Source of the DNA: Cyanobacteria bacterium MAG CAR3_bin_5
Lineage (GTDB): Bacteria; Cyanobacteriota; Cyanobacteriia; PCC-6307; Cyanobiaceae
Direction: 5' to 3'
Length of the DNA: 64,000 nt
NCBI GenBank assembly: GCA_026709085.1
Contig: JAPOTR010000012.1
Span: 62,001-126,000, forward strand
The notes beneath the pieces were generated by a model, which was not told the origin of the DNA, made no database searches, and saw only the letters and a program-made list of their open reading frames with translations. Positions 41,263 to 49,091 of the stretch are shown here, in pieces. The position numbers were made by a program, and so were the translations under genes. Within the stretch, counting starts at the first letter, position 1. Every line of letters begins with the position of its first letter.

Positions 41263-41976
41263 ATGGCCAAGAGGCACTGGCTTGATCCTGTTGCCCGCAG
41301 CCTCCTTCGGGCTACGGGTCACTTGCCGCGGAATCCTGTGGCTGTCCCGGCGCCCGGGCCGGACGGCCATGGGGATGCGGTGGAGTTGGAATTGTTATCC
41401 CTGAAACTTCACCAAAATCCATGGTTGCCCTTGCCGGACGGGGCCAGCGTACAACGGGCGGCCCGGTTGGGCGTCCAGTTGGACGTGAATCGGGCCCCCG
41501 CATCCCAATGGCGCCGGCTGCCGGGCATGCGGTGGCAGTGGATTGACCAGCTTCTGCAACTCCAGCGTCAGGAGATCCACGTCCACACCCTGGCGGAACT
41601 GGAGCAACGGCTGGGGGTGTCGTCAACCTTGCTGAAGCTCTGGCAGCCCGTTCTGGCGTTCCGCCCCCGGGGGGACCGCCCGGCTCTGCCCCCACTGGTT
41701 GACGTGAACGGCGCCAGCGGACAGAAGTTGTCCGACCTGCCCGGCTTGGACAGGGGCCAAGTGGCCTCCCTGCTGCGGGAACGTCAGCGGGGGCCGTTTT
41801 CCAGCGTGGCGGACCTGCAAGACCGTTTGCGGCTTCCGGATTCGGTGATGGCGGTCCTGGCGGGGCAACTCCACTGTGGCCGCGGCCCGGTCCCGCCGGA
41901 TCTCCCCAAGCCGCACCTCCCCAGGGAGGCATTCCACCTGAACCCATCCGTTTCTCCCTTCTCGGCCAGGATGTGA
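41263..41976 (+). CDS. Helix-hairpin-helix DNA-binding protein (ComEA-like)
   Basis: About 237 residues from ATG 41263 (MAKRHWLDPVARSLLRATG). Two related modules follow: L-D-V-N-R-A-P-A-S-Q-W-R-R-L-P-G-M near residue 75 and V-D-V-N-G-A-S-G-Q-K-L-S-D-L-P-G-L near 145. Each is followed by a helix pair. These are ComEA/T2SK-type helix-hairpin-helix units that bind DNA. No signal peptide is obvious. The stop overlaps the GTG of the next gene. It may aid DNA uptake or repair; comEC lies 5 kb away. The start is inferred. Confidence 0.65.
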   Translation: MAKRHWLDPVARSLLRATGHLPRNPVAVPAPGPDGHGDAVELELLSLKLHQNPWLPLPDGASVQRAARLGVQLDVNRAPASQWRRLPGMRWQWIDQLLQLQRQEIHVHTLAELEQRLGVSSTLLKLWQPVLAFRPRGDRPALPPLVDVNGASGQKLSDLPGLDRGQVASLLRERQRGPFSSVADLQDRLRLPDSVMAVLAGQLHCGRGPVPPDLPKPHLPREAFHLNPSVSPFSARM

Positions 41977-42545
41977 CCCAGCCAGCCCTGTTCCCCCCGG
42001 GAGACGACAGGCGCCTCAGCGGTGATCCCCTCCACCTGCGCCGGGATCAACTCCAGCACTGGCAGGCTGCCGTGGCCAGCCATCAGCAGACCGCCCGCCG
42101 TGGGGGAAGCGGCTGCCAGGGGGAGTTGTTTGCCGCTGCCCAAGCCTCCCTGCCCTGTGGCATTGATCCCTTCCTGCTGCTGCCCCAGCCGTTGAACTTC
42201 TGGCGCTGGCCCGTGGCGTCCAACGAAGGGGCTGCCCATTATTTCGTCATTGACGCCGCCGACCACCTGCCCCACCCCCTTCTGCTATATGTGGGGGAAA
42301 CCGGTCAGGCGGCCCAGCGCTGGAAGGGTAGCCATGACTGCAAGGCCTATCTGGCCAGCTATCTGCAAGCGCTGCAGACGGTGAAGCTTGCCGCAGCCGT
42401 TTCGGTGCGGTTCTGGTGTGACGCCCCGCTACAACGGACAGCGCGCCGAGCCCAGGAGGCCCGGCTTATCCACCACTGGCGGCCCCCGTTCAATCGGCAA
42501 ACCCAGGGGCGCTGGCGCACGCCGTTCACCGCCCTGGCGGATTAG
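41973..42545 (+). CDS. GIY-YIG nuclease-superfamily protein
   Basis: The protein has 190 residues, starting at GTG 41973, which overlaps the preceding stop (GTGA). The core L-L-Y-V-G-E-T-G-Q replaces the classical GIY-YIG pair with an L-Y-V-G form. R-W-K-G-S-H-D-C-K-A-Y-L-A follows, then A-R-L-I-H-H-W-R-P-P-F-N, the Glu/Asn end of the domain. The N-terminal 80 residues are divergent. It is probably a nuclease or nuclease-derived protein coupled to the upstream helix-hairpin-helix gene. Confidence 0.7.
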   Translation: MTQPALFPPGDDRRLSGDPLHLRRDQLQHWQAAVASHQQTARRGGSGCQGELFAAAQASLPCGIDPFLLLPQPLNFWRWPVASNEGAAHYFVIDAADHLPHPLLLYVGETGQAAQRWKGSHDCKAYLASYLQALQTVKLAAAVSVRFWCDAPLQRTARRAQEARLIHHWRPPFNRQTQGRWRTPFTALAD

Positions 42546-42604
42546 GCGGGGCTGTTGCCGCCTGCTTGCTAAACTGGATCAGCAACCTGCTCAAGCTGGA
42601 TGTC

Positions 42605-44113
42605 ATGATGGAGTTGCGTCTTATCCCTGCGGATGCTCCTCTGCCGGGGGAGGCAACCCTGGCGGTTGGTCTCTTCAGTGACGGGTTGGAGGCCGGCTTG
42701 ACGGAACTGAACGCCCGCCTGGGGATCTCCCTGGCCAACCCGGTCAGCCAGCGGAAGTTCACCGCCCATACGGGGGAGGCGCTGGTTCTCCATCCCCTGG
42801 GGGGACCCCCCCAAACTCTGCTGTTGCTGGGCTTGGGGGAGCGGTCCGGCCACACCTTGGAAGGGTTGCAGAAAGCTGCGGCCCGGGGGGCCCGGGTTGC
42901 CCAGGATCAAGCCGCCAAGACCCTGGTGCTGGACCTTCCCCCGGCGGCCCTGGATCCCACTGCGGCGCTGCAGAAGCAGGCCATGGCGGTGCGGTTGGCG
43001 GTGTTTCGGGATTTGCGGTTCAAGGGGAAGAGCAGGAACGGGGACAAGAAGGACGCTCCCTCCACCCTGGAGGATGTGCGGATCATCTGCCCCGGCGCCC
43101 GGGCCGCGGTCCTGGAGCGGGCTGAGGCCATCTGCACCGGGGTGGAGTTGGCCAGGGAACTGGTGGCGGCGCCCCCCAACGTGGTCACCCCGTTGTCGTT
43201 GGCCGCCACCGCCCGGAAGCTGGCGGAGGACCACGGCCTGGGCCTGAGGATCCTGGAGCGGGAGGACTGCGAGCGGCTGGGAATGGGATCCTATCTGGGG
43301 GTGGCCAAAGCCTCGGCCTTGCCCCCCAGGTTTCTGCACCTCATCTACCGCTCGGAGGAGCCCATCGAGCGGCGTCTGGCGCTGGTGGGGAAGGGGCTCA
43401 CCTTTGATTCAGGGGGCTACAACCTGAAAGTGGGGGCCGCGCAGATTGAAATGATGAAATACGACATGGGCGGTTGCGCAGCGGTGCTGGGCGCGGCCCG
43501 GGCCATTGGCCAGTTGCGGCCCAGGGGGGTGGAGGTGCATTTTATCAGCGCAACCTGTGAAAACATGGTGAGTGGGGACGGCCTTCACCCCGGCGACATT
43601 ATTACGGCCAGCAACGGCGTCACCATCGAGGTGAACAACACCGACGCGGAGGGACGTCTGACCCTGGCGGATGCCCTGGTCTACACCTGTAACCTGAAAC
43701 CGGACGCGGTGGTGGATCTGGCCACCCTCACGGGCGCCTGTCTGATTTCCCTGGGGGACGAGCTTGCCGGCCTGTGGAGCCCCGATGATGATCTGGCGGC
43801 GGACCTGTTGAAGGCTGCCCGGAGTTCCGGTGAAGGGCTCTGGCGGATGCCGCTGCCGGCATCCTATCTGGAGCGCATGAAGAGTCCCTTTGCGGATCTG
43901 AAGAACACCGGCCCCCGGGCCGGCGGGGCCATCACCGCCGCCCTGTTTCTCAAGGAATTCGTGAGCGGGGACGTTGCCTGGGCCCACATGGACATTGCCG
44001 GAACCGTCTGGTCCGACAAGGGCCAGGGGGACAATCCCGCCGGCGCCACCGGCTACGGGGTGCGCACCCTGGTGGAATGGGTCTCAAGCCATGCCGCCAA
44101 CCCTCCCACGTGA
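42605..44113 (+). CDS. pepA: Leucyl aminopeptidase (M17 family)
   Basis: The protein has 502 residues from ATG 42605 (42608 is also possible). Metal and catalytic motifs of M17 peptidases are present: G-K-G-L-T-F-D-S-G-G-Y with Lys and Asp ligands, M-K-Y-D-M-G-G, and the signature N-T-D-A-E-G-R-L. The N-terminal macro-like domain is complete. The enzyme removes N-terminal residues from peptides and, in other bacteria, also binds DNA. Transcription probably stops at the strong hairpin at 44232-44290. Confidence 0.95.
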   Translation: MMELRLIPADAPLPGEATLAVGLFSDGLEAGLTELNARLGISLANPVSQRKFTAHTGEALVLHPLGGPPQTLLLLGLGERSGHTLEGLQKAAARGARVAQDQAAKTLVLDLPPAALDPTAALQKQAMAVRLAVFRDLRFKGKSRNGDKKDAPSTLEDVRIICPGARAAVLERAEAICTGVELARELVAAPPNVVTPLSLAATARKLAEDHGLGLRILEREDCERLGMGSYLGVAKASALPPRFLHLIYRSEEPIERRLALVGKGLTFDSGGYNLKVGAAQIEMMKYDMGGCAAVLGAARAIGQLRPRGVEVHFISATCENMVSGDGLHPGDIITASNGVTIEVNNTDAEGRLTLADALVYTCNLKPDAVVDLATLTGACLISLGDELAGLWSPDDDLAADLLKAARSSGEGLWRMPLPASYLERMKSPFADLKNTGPRAGGAITAALFLKEFVSGDVAWAHMDIAGTVWSDKGQGDNPAGATGYGVRTLVEWVSSHAANPPT

Positions 44114-44231
44114 AACCTGGCGGCGCGTTAGCGGGGGGTAACGTCTTCCCGTAGATCGTCAATCCGCTTGTTTTGCAGGTTGACGATCAGCTCCACCCCG
44201 ATCAGGGTCACGGCTGGCTGGGGCAACAGCG

Positions 44232-44290
44232 TCAGCCTAACCACCCCACAGGGCCATGGGGAGGAGCGGCCTGTGGGGTGGTTAGGCTGA
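44232..44290. terminator. Bidirectional terminator, 21-bp perfect stem
   Basis: TCAGCCTAACCACCCCACAGG pairs perfectly with its complement after a 17-base loop. It lies between the convergent pepA and the secreted-protein gene, only 2 bp from the stop of the latter. No long T-run is present, but position and stem strength fit termination in both directions. Confidence 0.7.
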
Positions 44291-44292
44291 GC

Positions 44293-44859
44293 CTAGAAGC
44301 AACCGTCCACGGAAATGGTGTAGCGGAGTCCCGCGGCATCAAGTCGAGCACTGGAGCCCACTTTCACGTTCACCTCTGTCACCAGCTTGCCCTGGGGCGG
44401 ATAGAAAGGTCCCAGACGGCGGTATTCGCCGGGATCCAGCAGGAGCTTGTCGCCAAAAACCTTCAAGCTGGAGCGGTCGCTGAATTTCAGGTAGGAGACC
44501 ACAGGAAAGAGATCCTGCTCCACTCCCATGACAACCTGCTGCTGTTCCCCATCCTCCCCCGGCTCGGGTTCGTGGACCTCCTCACTCTGAAAATCCACCC
44601 AATAGGAGTGGTACACGTTGGTGACCGTGAAGTCCGTATTGAAATTGGTGCGGCCGAAGACGACCGTCAGCGGGTTATTGAGTTGGATCACCTTGCTGAC
44701 GCTGGTTTCCCCCCCCAGTGCCTTGAGCGCCTCACATGTGCCCGTGTCGGTTTGGGCCTGGGCCGGCAGAGGTGTGCTCCAGGCCAGCACGGCAACCAGG
44801 CATGGGGCAAGGCGCCTGGCTTGTTGGCGAAGCAAGGACCAACCAACAGGTGGCGTCAT
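44293..44859 (-). CDS. Secreted hypothetical protein
   Basis: From ATG 44859 the protein (188 residues) has a signal peptide: basic LLRQQARRLA, hydrophobic PCLVAVLAWS and a P-A-Q-A-Q cleavage site. The mature part contains a Cys near each end (G-T-C-E-A-L and D-G-C-F) that may form a disulfide, and strand-rich sequence (NTDFTVTNVYHSYWVDF). An upstream in-frame ATG (45012) would spoil the signal. No family is recognised. It is convergent with pepA across a strong hairpin. Confidence 0.7.
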   Translation of the reverse strand: MTPPVGWSLLRQQARRLAPCLVAVLAWSTPLPAQAQTDTGTCEALKALGGETSVSKVIQLNNPLTVVFGRTNFNTDFTVTNVYHSYWVDFQSEEVHEPEPGEDGEQQQVVMGVEQDLFPVVSYLKFSDRSSLKVFGDKLLLDPGEYRRLGPFYPPQGKLVTEVNVKVGSSARLDAAGLRYTISVDGCF

Positions 44860-45334
44860 GGTGATGGCAGAGACGGGAGCCCTAGACAAGCACCCGGGCA
44901 AGGTTTTGTCCAGGGCCGCGGCCGGATCAACCGGCCGGGGAAGACATCTTGAGCAAAGCCCGGCTGAATATGCCTGCCCCTTATCACCTAAACAAATAAT
45001 AAACATGACCAATGAGTGTATAGTAGGAATCTGATGCCGCTCTCCTCCCCTCCCTGGCGGTGGGTATGGACATCGGTCCGTCGTCGCCTGGCATGACCCG
45101 CAGCAGGGCAGCAGGGCTGCCTACAGGGTCGCTCCCTGGCGACTCACGGGGAGGGAGCGTTCCGGCAGCAGGGCATGGCCCGCTCCGTCACCCGCCAACC
45201 CAATCCAACCAAGCGGGAACCCTCCCTACATCACACCATATCAGTGCAGCAGGGGGCAGACCGCCCTGCTCCAACCCGTTGCCCTGGAACAGAGCAGGGG
45301 GCTGGCGCCACCGGCAACGGGCGCCACCGCCCCC
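44860..45334. other. Gene-poor region
   Basis: Short frames exist on both strands, but none has protein-like composition or a supported start. The sequence contains small GC-rich tandem-like motifs (GGCAGCAGGGC). No RNA gene was recognised. Confidence 0.5.
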
Positions 45335-45568
45335 TTACCCGGAATTGGGGTTCTTCTTCCAGGAAGCAACCTGCTTGAGATCGTTGGCTTGCAGGTAGAC
45401 CCTGGTGATGGTGAGTTCCGGGAAGCGCCGCTCAGCGTCCTTCAAGGTTCCTCCAACGCTTAACCCTTCCATGAGCAAGGTGCCCGGCCCCCCCTGTGGG
45501 TCAATGTAATCAATATGAAAAGAGCGGCGCGGGTTGCTTGTCAGGGGCTGGTGGGGGTACATGGCCAT
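45335..45568 (-). CDS. Small hypothetical protein
   Basis: About 78 residues from ATG 45568, or the next ATG at 45562, beginning M-A-M-Y-P-H-Q-P-L-T-S-N-P-R-R. The central H-I-D-Y-I-D-P-Q-G and D-A-E-R-R-F-P-E-L-T-I-T-R-V-Y suggest a small alpha/beta domain. It resembles short hypothetical proteins of marine picocyanobacteria, with no known role. Surrounding DNA is gene-poor. Confidence 0.5.
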   Translation of the reverse strand: MAMYPHQPLTSNPRRSFHIDYIDPQGGPGTLLMEGLSVGGTLKDAERRFPELTITRVYLQANDLKQVASWKKNPNSG

Positions 45569-46692
45569 CACACGACACATCGGAGCCAGGATCCCATGCC
45601 TCAACCGTCAAATCCCCTCTTTTCTCCCTTCGGATCATAAAACTTGACCTGATGCTCCGGGCCGTTGGCTCCCATTGCGGTCTAAGCCCGACTCCAGGCA
45701 CACTCCGCCATGGCAACATGGATGTCTGTGGGTAAGATATTGGGCCGCATAGGAGCATTGACCAGTAACATCAGCATATTTGTCTGTGCCACCCAGCAGA
45801 TCCATGCGGCCTGTTCCCTCGCTGTTGGCCTCGCCTAGGCCCCCTGTTCCCTGGTTGAGACGAGAAACAGCGTATCTTCCCCATCCTCCTGCGTCTCGGT
45901 CAGTGTGCAATGCAAGGTCGCTCTTAAACTAAGACCGTCAGTGGACTCCTCTGAGAACGCCAAACAGGATCGGAGAAAATTCCGGCCTTCTGGAAAAACA
46001 GCGCCCCGGCCACTGGAAACGATGGTGGCTCCACCTTCCAGATTCCCGCCGTAAAGATTGGGACTTGCTTACGATGGCGCCCAAACTTCACGTCATGGGG
46101 CACACCGATCCCGTAGCACTCACACCCTGCAGGACTGTGAACGCAGCAAATTGGCGCATCCCGGCGCGGCGCTGACCACCGTCTTTGGGTTGGCTGGCTT
46201 CCTGTGGGTTGAGATGCGGAGCATAAGGGCGAAGTTTAATGCGGAGATACAAGACCTGAGGGCGGAGTTCAAGGCGGATATCCAGGCCAGCGAAGGCGGA
46301 TAGAACAAGCGGATTGATGAACTCAAGGATGACATGAAGGAGATCAAGGCAGACATCAAAGCCCTGTTGCTGGCCCGGGGTGCGCAGCCGTCGGCAGCGG
46401 CCAAGGCCTGAGCCTGAGATGGTGCAGCACCAGCCAGGCTTTGGCCCACCGGTAGGGCCTGGCGGGGTGCGCCGTTGTGGCCCACGGATGAGAGCAATCG
46501 GGTTGGTTTATCGCGAAGGTGATGGAAGAGATGAAGATCCCATCCCGGCGACCATCAAGCTGAGGATCGTTTTGCTAAAAAACACTGGAAAATCTCAAAG
46601 CAGGTCCACATGGGATTTTGACTTCCCTGTCACAGCAAAAGGTTTTCAAAAGCTAGGGCTGGAGCAGAGGGGTCTTTCCAGTCTTTCCTCAA
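45569..46692. other. Gene-poor region with one relic
   Basis: Apart from a coiled-coil pseudogene at about 46178-46411, no credible gene was seen on either strand. Composition falls from GC-rich to AT-rich towards the right end. Confidence 0.5.
46178..46411 (+). pseudogene. Coiled-coil protein relic with in-frame stop
   Basis: The frame reads F-G-L-A-G-F-L-W-V-E-M-R-S-I-R-A-K-F-N, then a heptad-like charged coil. It is interrupted by TAG at 46301-46303 and continues in the same frame N-K-R-I-D-E-L-K-D-D-M-K-E-I-K-A-D-I to TGA 46411. A short membrane segment followed by a coiled coil is common in small hypothetical proteins. The stop implies loss of function. Confidence 0.55.
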
Positions 46693-47022
46693 CTATAAAC
46701 ACACCTCCTTAATAGCATTATCAGCATCTTCTAGGGAGATTGCAAATACTTGGCTTCCGTATTTTAATGATAATCTAATAACAAATTCAATATGCTCACT
46801 TAATAGTTTTACTGTTTTAGCACGTTCTCTTCTCGTTATTCTCTTCCAAGCTCTATCAGATGCCTTCCTTCCAGCAGAACCATTGCAAATCAAAGCACTA
46901 CCATCTTCGTAGAGTTGACCTGATATTATCACTTCCTTGCCATCGATTTCTGTGTCAAATCTATGCTTAAACCAATCTTTTCTCTCAAACTCTACAACAT
47001 CATAATCATCGCCACGAAACAC
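46693..47022 (-). CDS. AT-rich hypothetical protein
   Basis: A protein of 109 residues starting MFRGDDYDVVEFERKDWFKH, with G-K-E-V-I-I-S-G-Q-L-Y-E-D-G-S-A-L-I-C-N-G near the centre and a helical C-terminal half rich in Arg and Lys. It is acidic at the ends, with no signal or membrane segment. Its AT-rich codons stand out from the neighbouring GC-rich genes, suggesting recent gain. No partner gene or family is recognised; a solitary immunity or antitoxin-like protein is one guess. Confidence 0.5.
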   Translation of the reverse strand: MFRGDDYDVVEFERKDWFKHRFDTEIDGKEVIISGQLYEDGSALICNGSAGRKASDRAWKRITRRERAKTVKLLSEHIEFVIRLSLKYGSQVFAISLEDADNAIKEVCL

Positions 47023-47278
47023 ATGGATCTCAGTGTCTCATCCACCTTCATCATTCCTACTGGGCGTGTCTTCTGAATAGGCGGTTTTGTCGCCATCATT
47101 CGAGGTCTCAACGACCTATTGAGCCAAAGCTGCTTGAGAGAACAGCAATAAGCCTACTACAGCAAGCAGGCAAGTAGGGCTTTGGGGCGCGCTAGCCCTC
47201 CGGTTCTGCTGCCGCTTGCCCGCGTCCATCGTCCGATGGTGAGGGAACCATGGGCCGTGGTAGCTTTGGGAGGATCCC

Positions 47279-48973
47279 ATGCTCTGGCTGGGTTGTGGGG
47301 CGGTGCTCACGGGATTGGTGTTGGGGGGCTTGGAGCAGTTCCTCTGGTCTCTGCCCGTGGGGGTGGGGTTGCTGCTGCTGACAACCCGTCTTGGGGGTGG
47401 GCAGAGTTGGGGGATGCGGTGCCTACCTTGTGTGCTGGTGGTGGCCTTTGCGGGCTATGGGCAGTGGCGGGCGGAGTTGGCCCTGGCCGGTTCCACCTTT
47501 ACGGCTGCCGACGAGCAGCAGGCCGTGGCGGTGGTGGCCCAGGTGCGCAGCCACTTGGTGCAGGCCTACAGCGAAGCGTTCTCTTCCCCGTCCGGTCCCC
47601 TGCTGGCCGCTCTGGTGATGGGTCAGAAGATGGCCCAGGTGCCGGACATCATCCGGGAAGACTTTCGCCGGGCCGGGCTCTCCCATGCCCTGGCGGCGTC
47701 AGGATTCCACCTCTCCGTGTTGCTCAGCAGCGTGCTGCTCATGGCCGGACAGCGGCGCCTGCTGCGGTTGGGGCTGGGGGCCCTGGTGATCCTGGGCTTT
47801 ATCGCCTTGGCCGGCCCCCAGCCCTCGGTGGTGCGGGCAGCGCTCATGGCCGGACTGGGGCTTCTGCTCCTCAGTTTGAAGACCCGCCAACGGCCGGTGG
47901 GGGTGCTGTTGGCAGCGGTGATCGCCATGCTGCTGATTGCGCCGGTGTGGGTGCAATCCCTGGGCTTTCAGTTCAGTGTGGTGGCCACCATGGGGCTGGT
48001 GGTCTCGGCCGGTCCCATGGGGGCGGGGTTGGGCCGCTGGTTGCCCCAGCGATTGGCCATGGCCATGGCGGTCCCTCTGGCGGCCACCTGTTGGACCATC
48101 CCCCTCCAGCTTCTTCATTTCGGGAAGCTGCCCCTCTACGGCATCCCTGTCAATCTGCTGCTCACCCCCGTCCTGGCGCCCCTCACCCTGACGGCCATGG
48201 TGATGGCGCCCGTATTGCTGCTGCCGCCGGTGTTGACGGGCTGGCTGCTGGCGGTGGTGCAGCCGGTGGTGGTGCTGGTGGTGCGGTGTTTCCTGTGGAT
48301 GGTCCACGGCGCCGCCAGTTTGCCCATGGCGGAGGCGCCCCTGGGGCAACCCGTGCCCGGGGCGGCTGTTCTGCTGGTGGCGGCCTGCCTCTGGTGGCTG
48401 GCGCCCCGGCCCACTGGCGCAGCAGGCTGTCCCTGGCGGCGGCCCTGGCTGGCGCCCGTGTTGCTGCTGCTGGCTTTGGCCTTGCAGTTGCAGATGCGCT
48501 TTGCCGACGAGATCCGCCAACTGGGTTGGTCCCAGCGGCGGGGCGCCGCCACGGAACGCCACAGGACGCCGGCCCCCTTCCTGGTGGCCCGCCATGGGGG
48601 CCGCGCCGCCTTGATTTCCTCCACAGCGCGGCTGCCCTTTTGCCGCCGTGCCCGCAAGGAACTCCACCGCCTGGGCCTGGACGGCTTTGACTGGATTCTG
48701 GTCACCTACCGCATGAGTGAAGAGCAAGAGCGTTGTTGGGGGTCCCTCAGCCAGCAGTTGGTGCGGGGCCATGACGGGCGCTTGGCGCCCGGAACGCGTC
48801 TGGAGAGTCCCGGGTTGGCGTTGGTTCCCCTCAGCCATGAAGCCCATGCCTACGGAGTGACGGCCGGCAGCCGCCGCACCCGGGTGCTGATCGGCCCCGC
48901 TGCGCAACGGTGGGCCGGCAGTGACGGCGCCGCCCTGCTGGATGCCTGGCCGCCGCTGCCCCCGGTCCCTTAA
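47279..48973 (+). CDS. comEC: ComEC/Rec2-like DNA-uptake channel protein
   Basis: A polytopic membrane protein of 564 residues. The hallmark F-R-R-A-G-L-S-H-A-L-A-A-S-G-F-H-L-S-V-L is near residue 128. A run of hydrophobic helices forms the competence domain, with G-P-Q-P-S-V-V-R-A-A-L-M-A and W-V-Q-S-L-G-F-Q-F-S. It would translocate single-stranded DNA across the inner membrane. The C-terminal part has A-L-I-S-S-T-A-R-L-P-F but no H-x-H-x-D-H metal site, so the metallo-beta-lactamase-like domain of longer ComEC proteins is absent or reduced. ATG 47279 gives a hydrophobic start (MLWLGCGAVLTGLVLGG). Confidence 0.85.
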   Translation: MLWLGCGAVLTGLVLGGLEQFLWSLPVGVGLLLLTTRLGGGQSWGMRCLPCVLVVAFAGYGQWRAELALAGSTFTAADEQQAVAVVAQVRSHLVQAYSEAFSSPSGPLLAALVMGQKMAQVPDIIREDFRRAGLSHALAASGFHLSVLLSSVLLMAGQRRLLRLGLGALVILGFIALAGPQPSVVRAALMAGLGLLLLSLKTRQRPVGVLLAAVIAMLLIAPVWVQSLGFQFSVVATMGLVVSAGPMGAGLGRWLPQRLAMAMAVPLAATCWTIPLQLLHFGKLPLYGIPVNLLLTPVLAPLTLTAMVMAPVLLLPPVLTGWLLAVVQPVVVLVVRCFLWMVHGAASLPMAEAPLGQPVPGAAVLLVAACLWWLAPRPTGAAGCPWRRPWLAPVLLLLALALQLQMRFADEIRQLGWSQRRGAATERHRTPAPFLVARHGGRAALISSTARLPFCRRARKELHRLGLDGFDWILVTYRMSEEQERCWGSLSQQLVRGHDGRLAPGTRLESPGLALVPLSHEAHAYGVTAGSRRTRVLIGPAAQRWAGSDGAALLDAWPPLPPVP

Positions 48974-48989
48974 GCTGGTTGCATCCCTT

Positions 48990-49076
48990 GGAGAGGTGGC
49001 AGAGTCCGGTTGATTGCGCACGACTCGAAATCGTGTAGGGCCAAAACCCTCGTGGGTTCGAATCCCACCCTCTCCG
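48990..49076 (+). tRNA. tRNA-Ser (CGA anticodon)
   Basis: Acceptor GGAGAGG pairs with CCTCTCC followed by discriminator G. The anticodon stem CACGA/TCGTG encloses CTCGAAA, giving CGA. The long variable arm typical of serine tRNAs and GGTTCGAATCC in the T arm are present. A defence island begins 15 bp downstream. Confidence 0.95.
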
Positions 49077-49091
49077 TTCCCGGCACGTCTT

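Noticed and set aside
44128-44281. Short minus-strand peptide containing L-I-G-V-E-L-I-V-N-L-Q-N-K-R-I-D-D-L beside the pepA terminator
   Set aside because: It has only about 38 codons, starts inside the hairpin and has no recognised family. It could be a relic, but support is too weak to list as a gene.
47116-47310. Minus-strand frame ending in a signal-peptide-like stretch (LLAVVGLLLFSQAALA)
   Set aside because: The stop comes immediately after the would-be signal peptide, so at most it is the stub of a lost secreted protein.
47182-48690. A 502-codon frame overlapping comEC
   Set aside because: It is Gly/Ala repetitive and out of frame with the well-supported comEC.
47699-49021. A 440-codon minus-strand frame opposite comEC
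   Set aside because: It is Gln/Gly/His-rich antisense read-through that also crosses tRNA-Ser.
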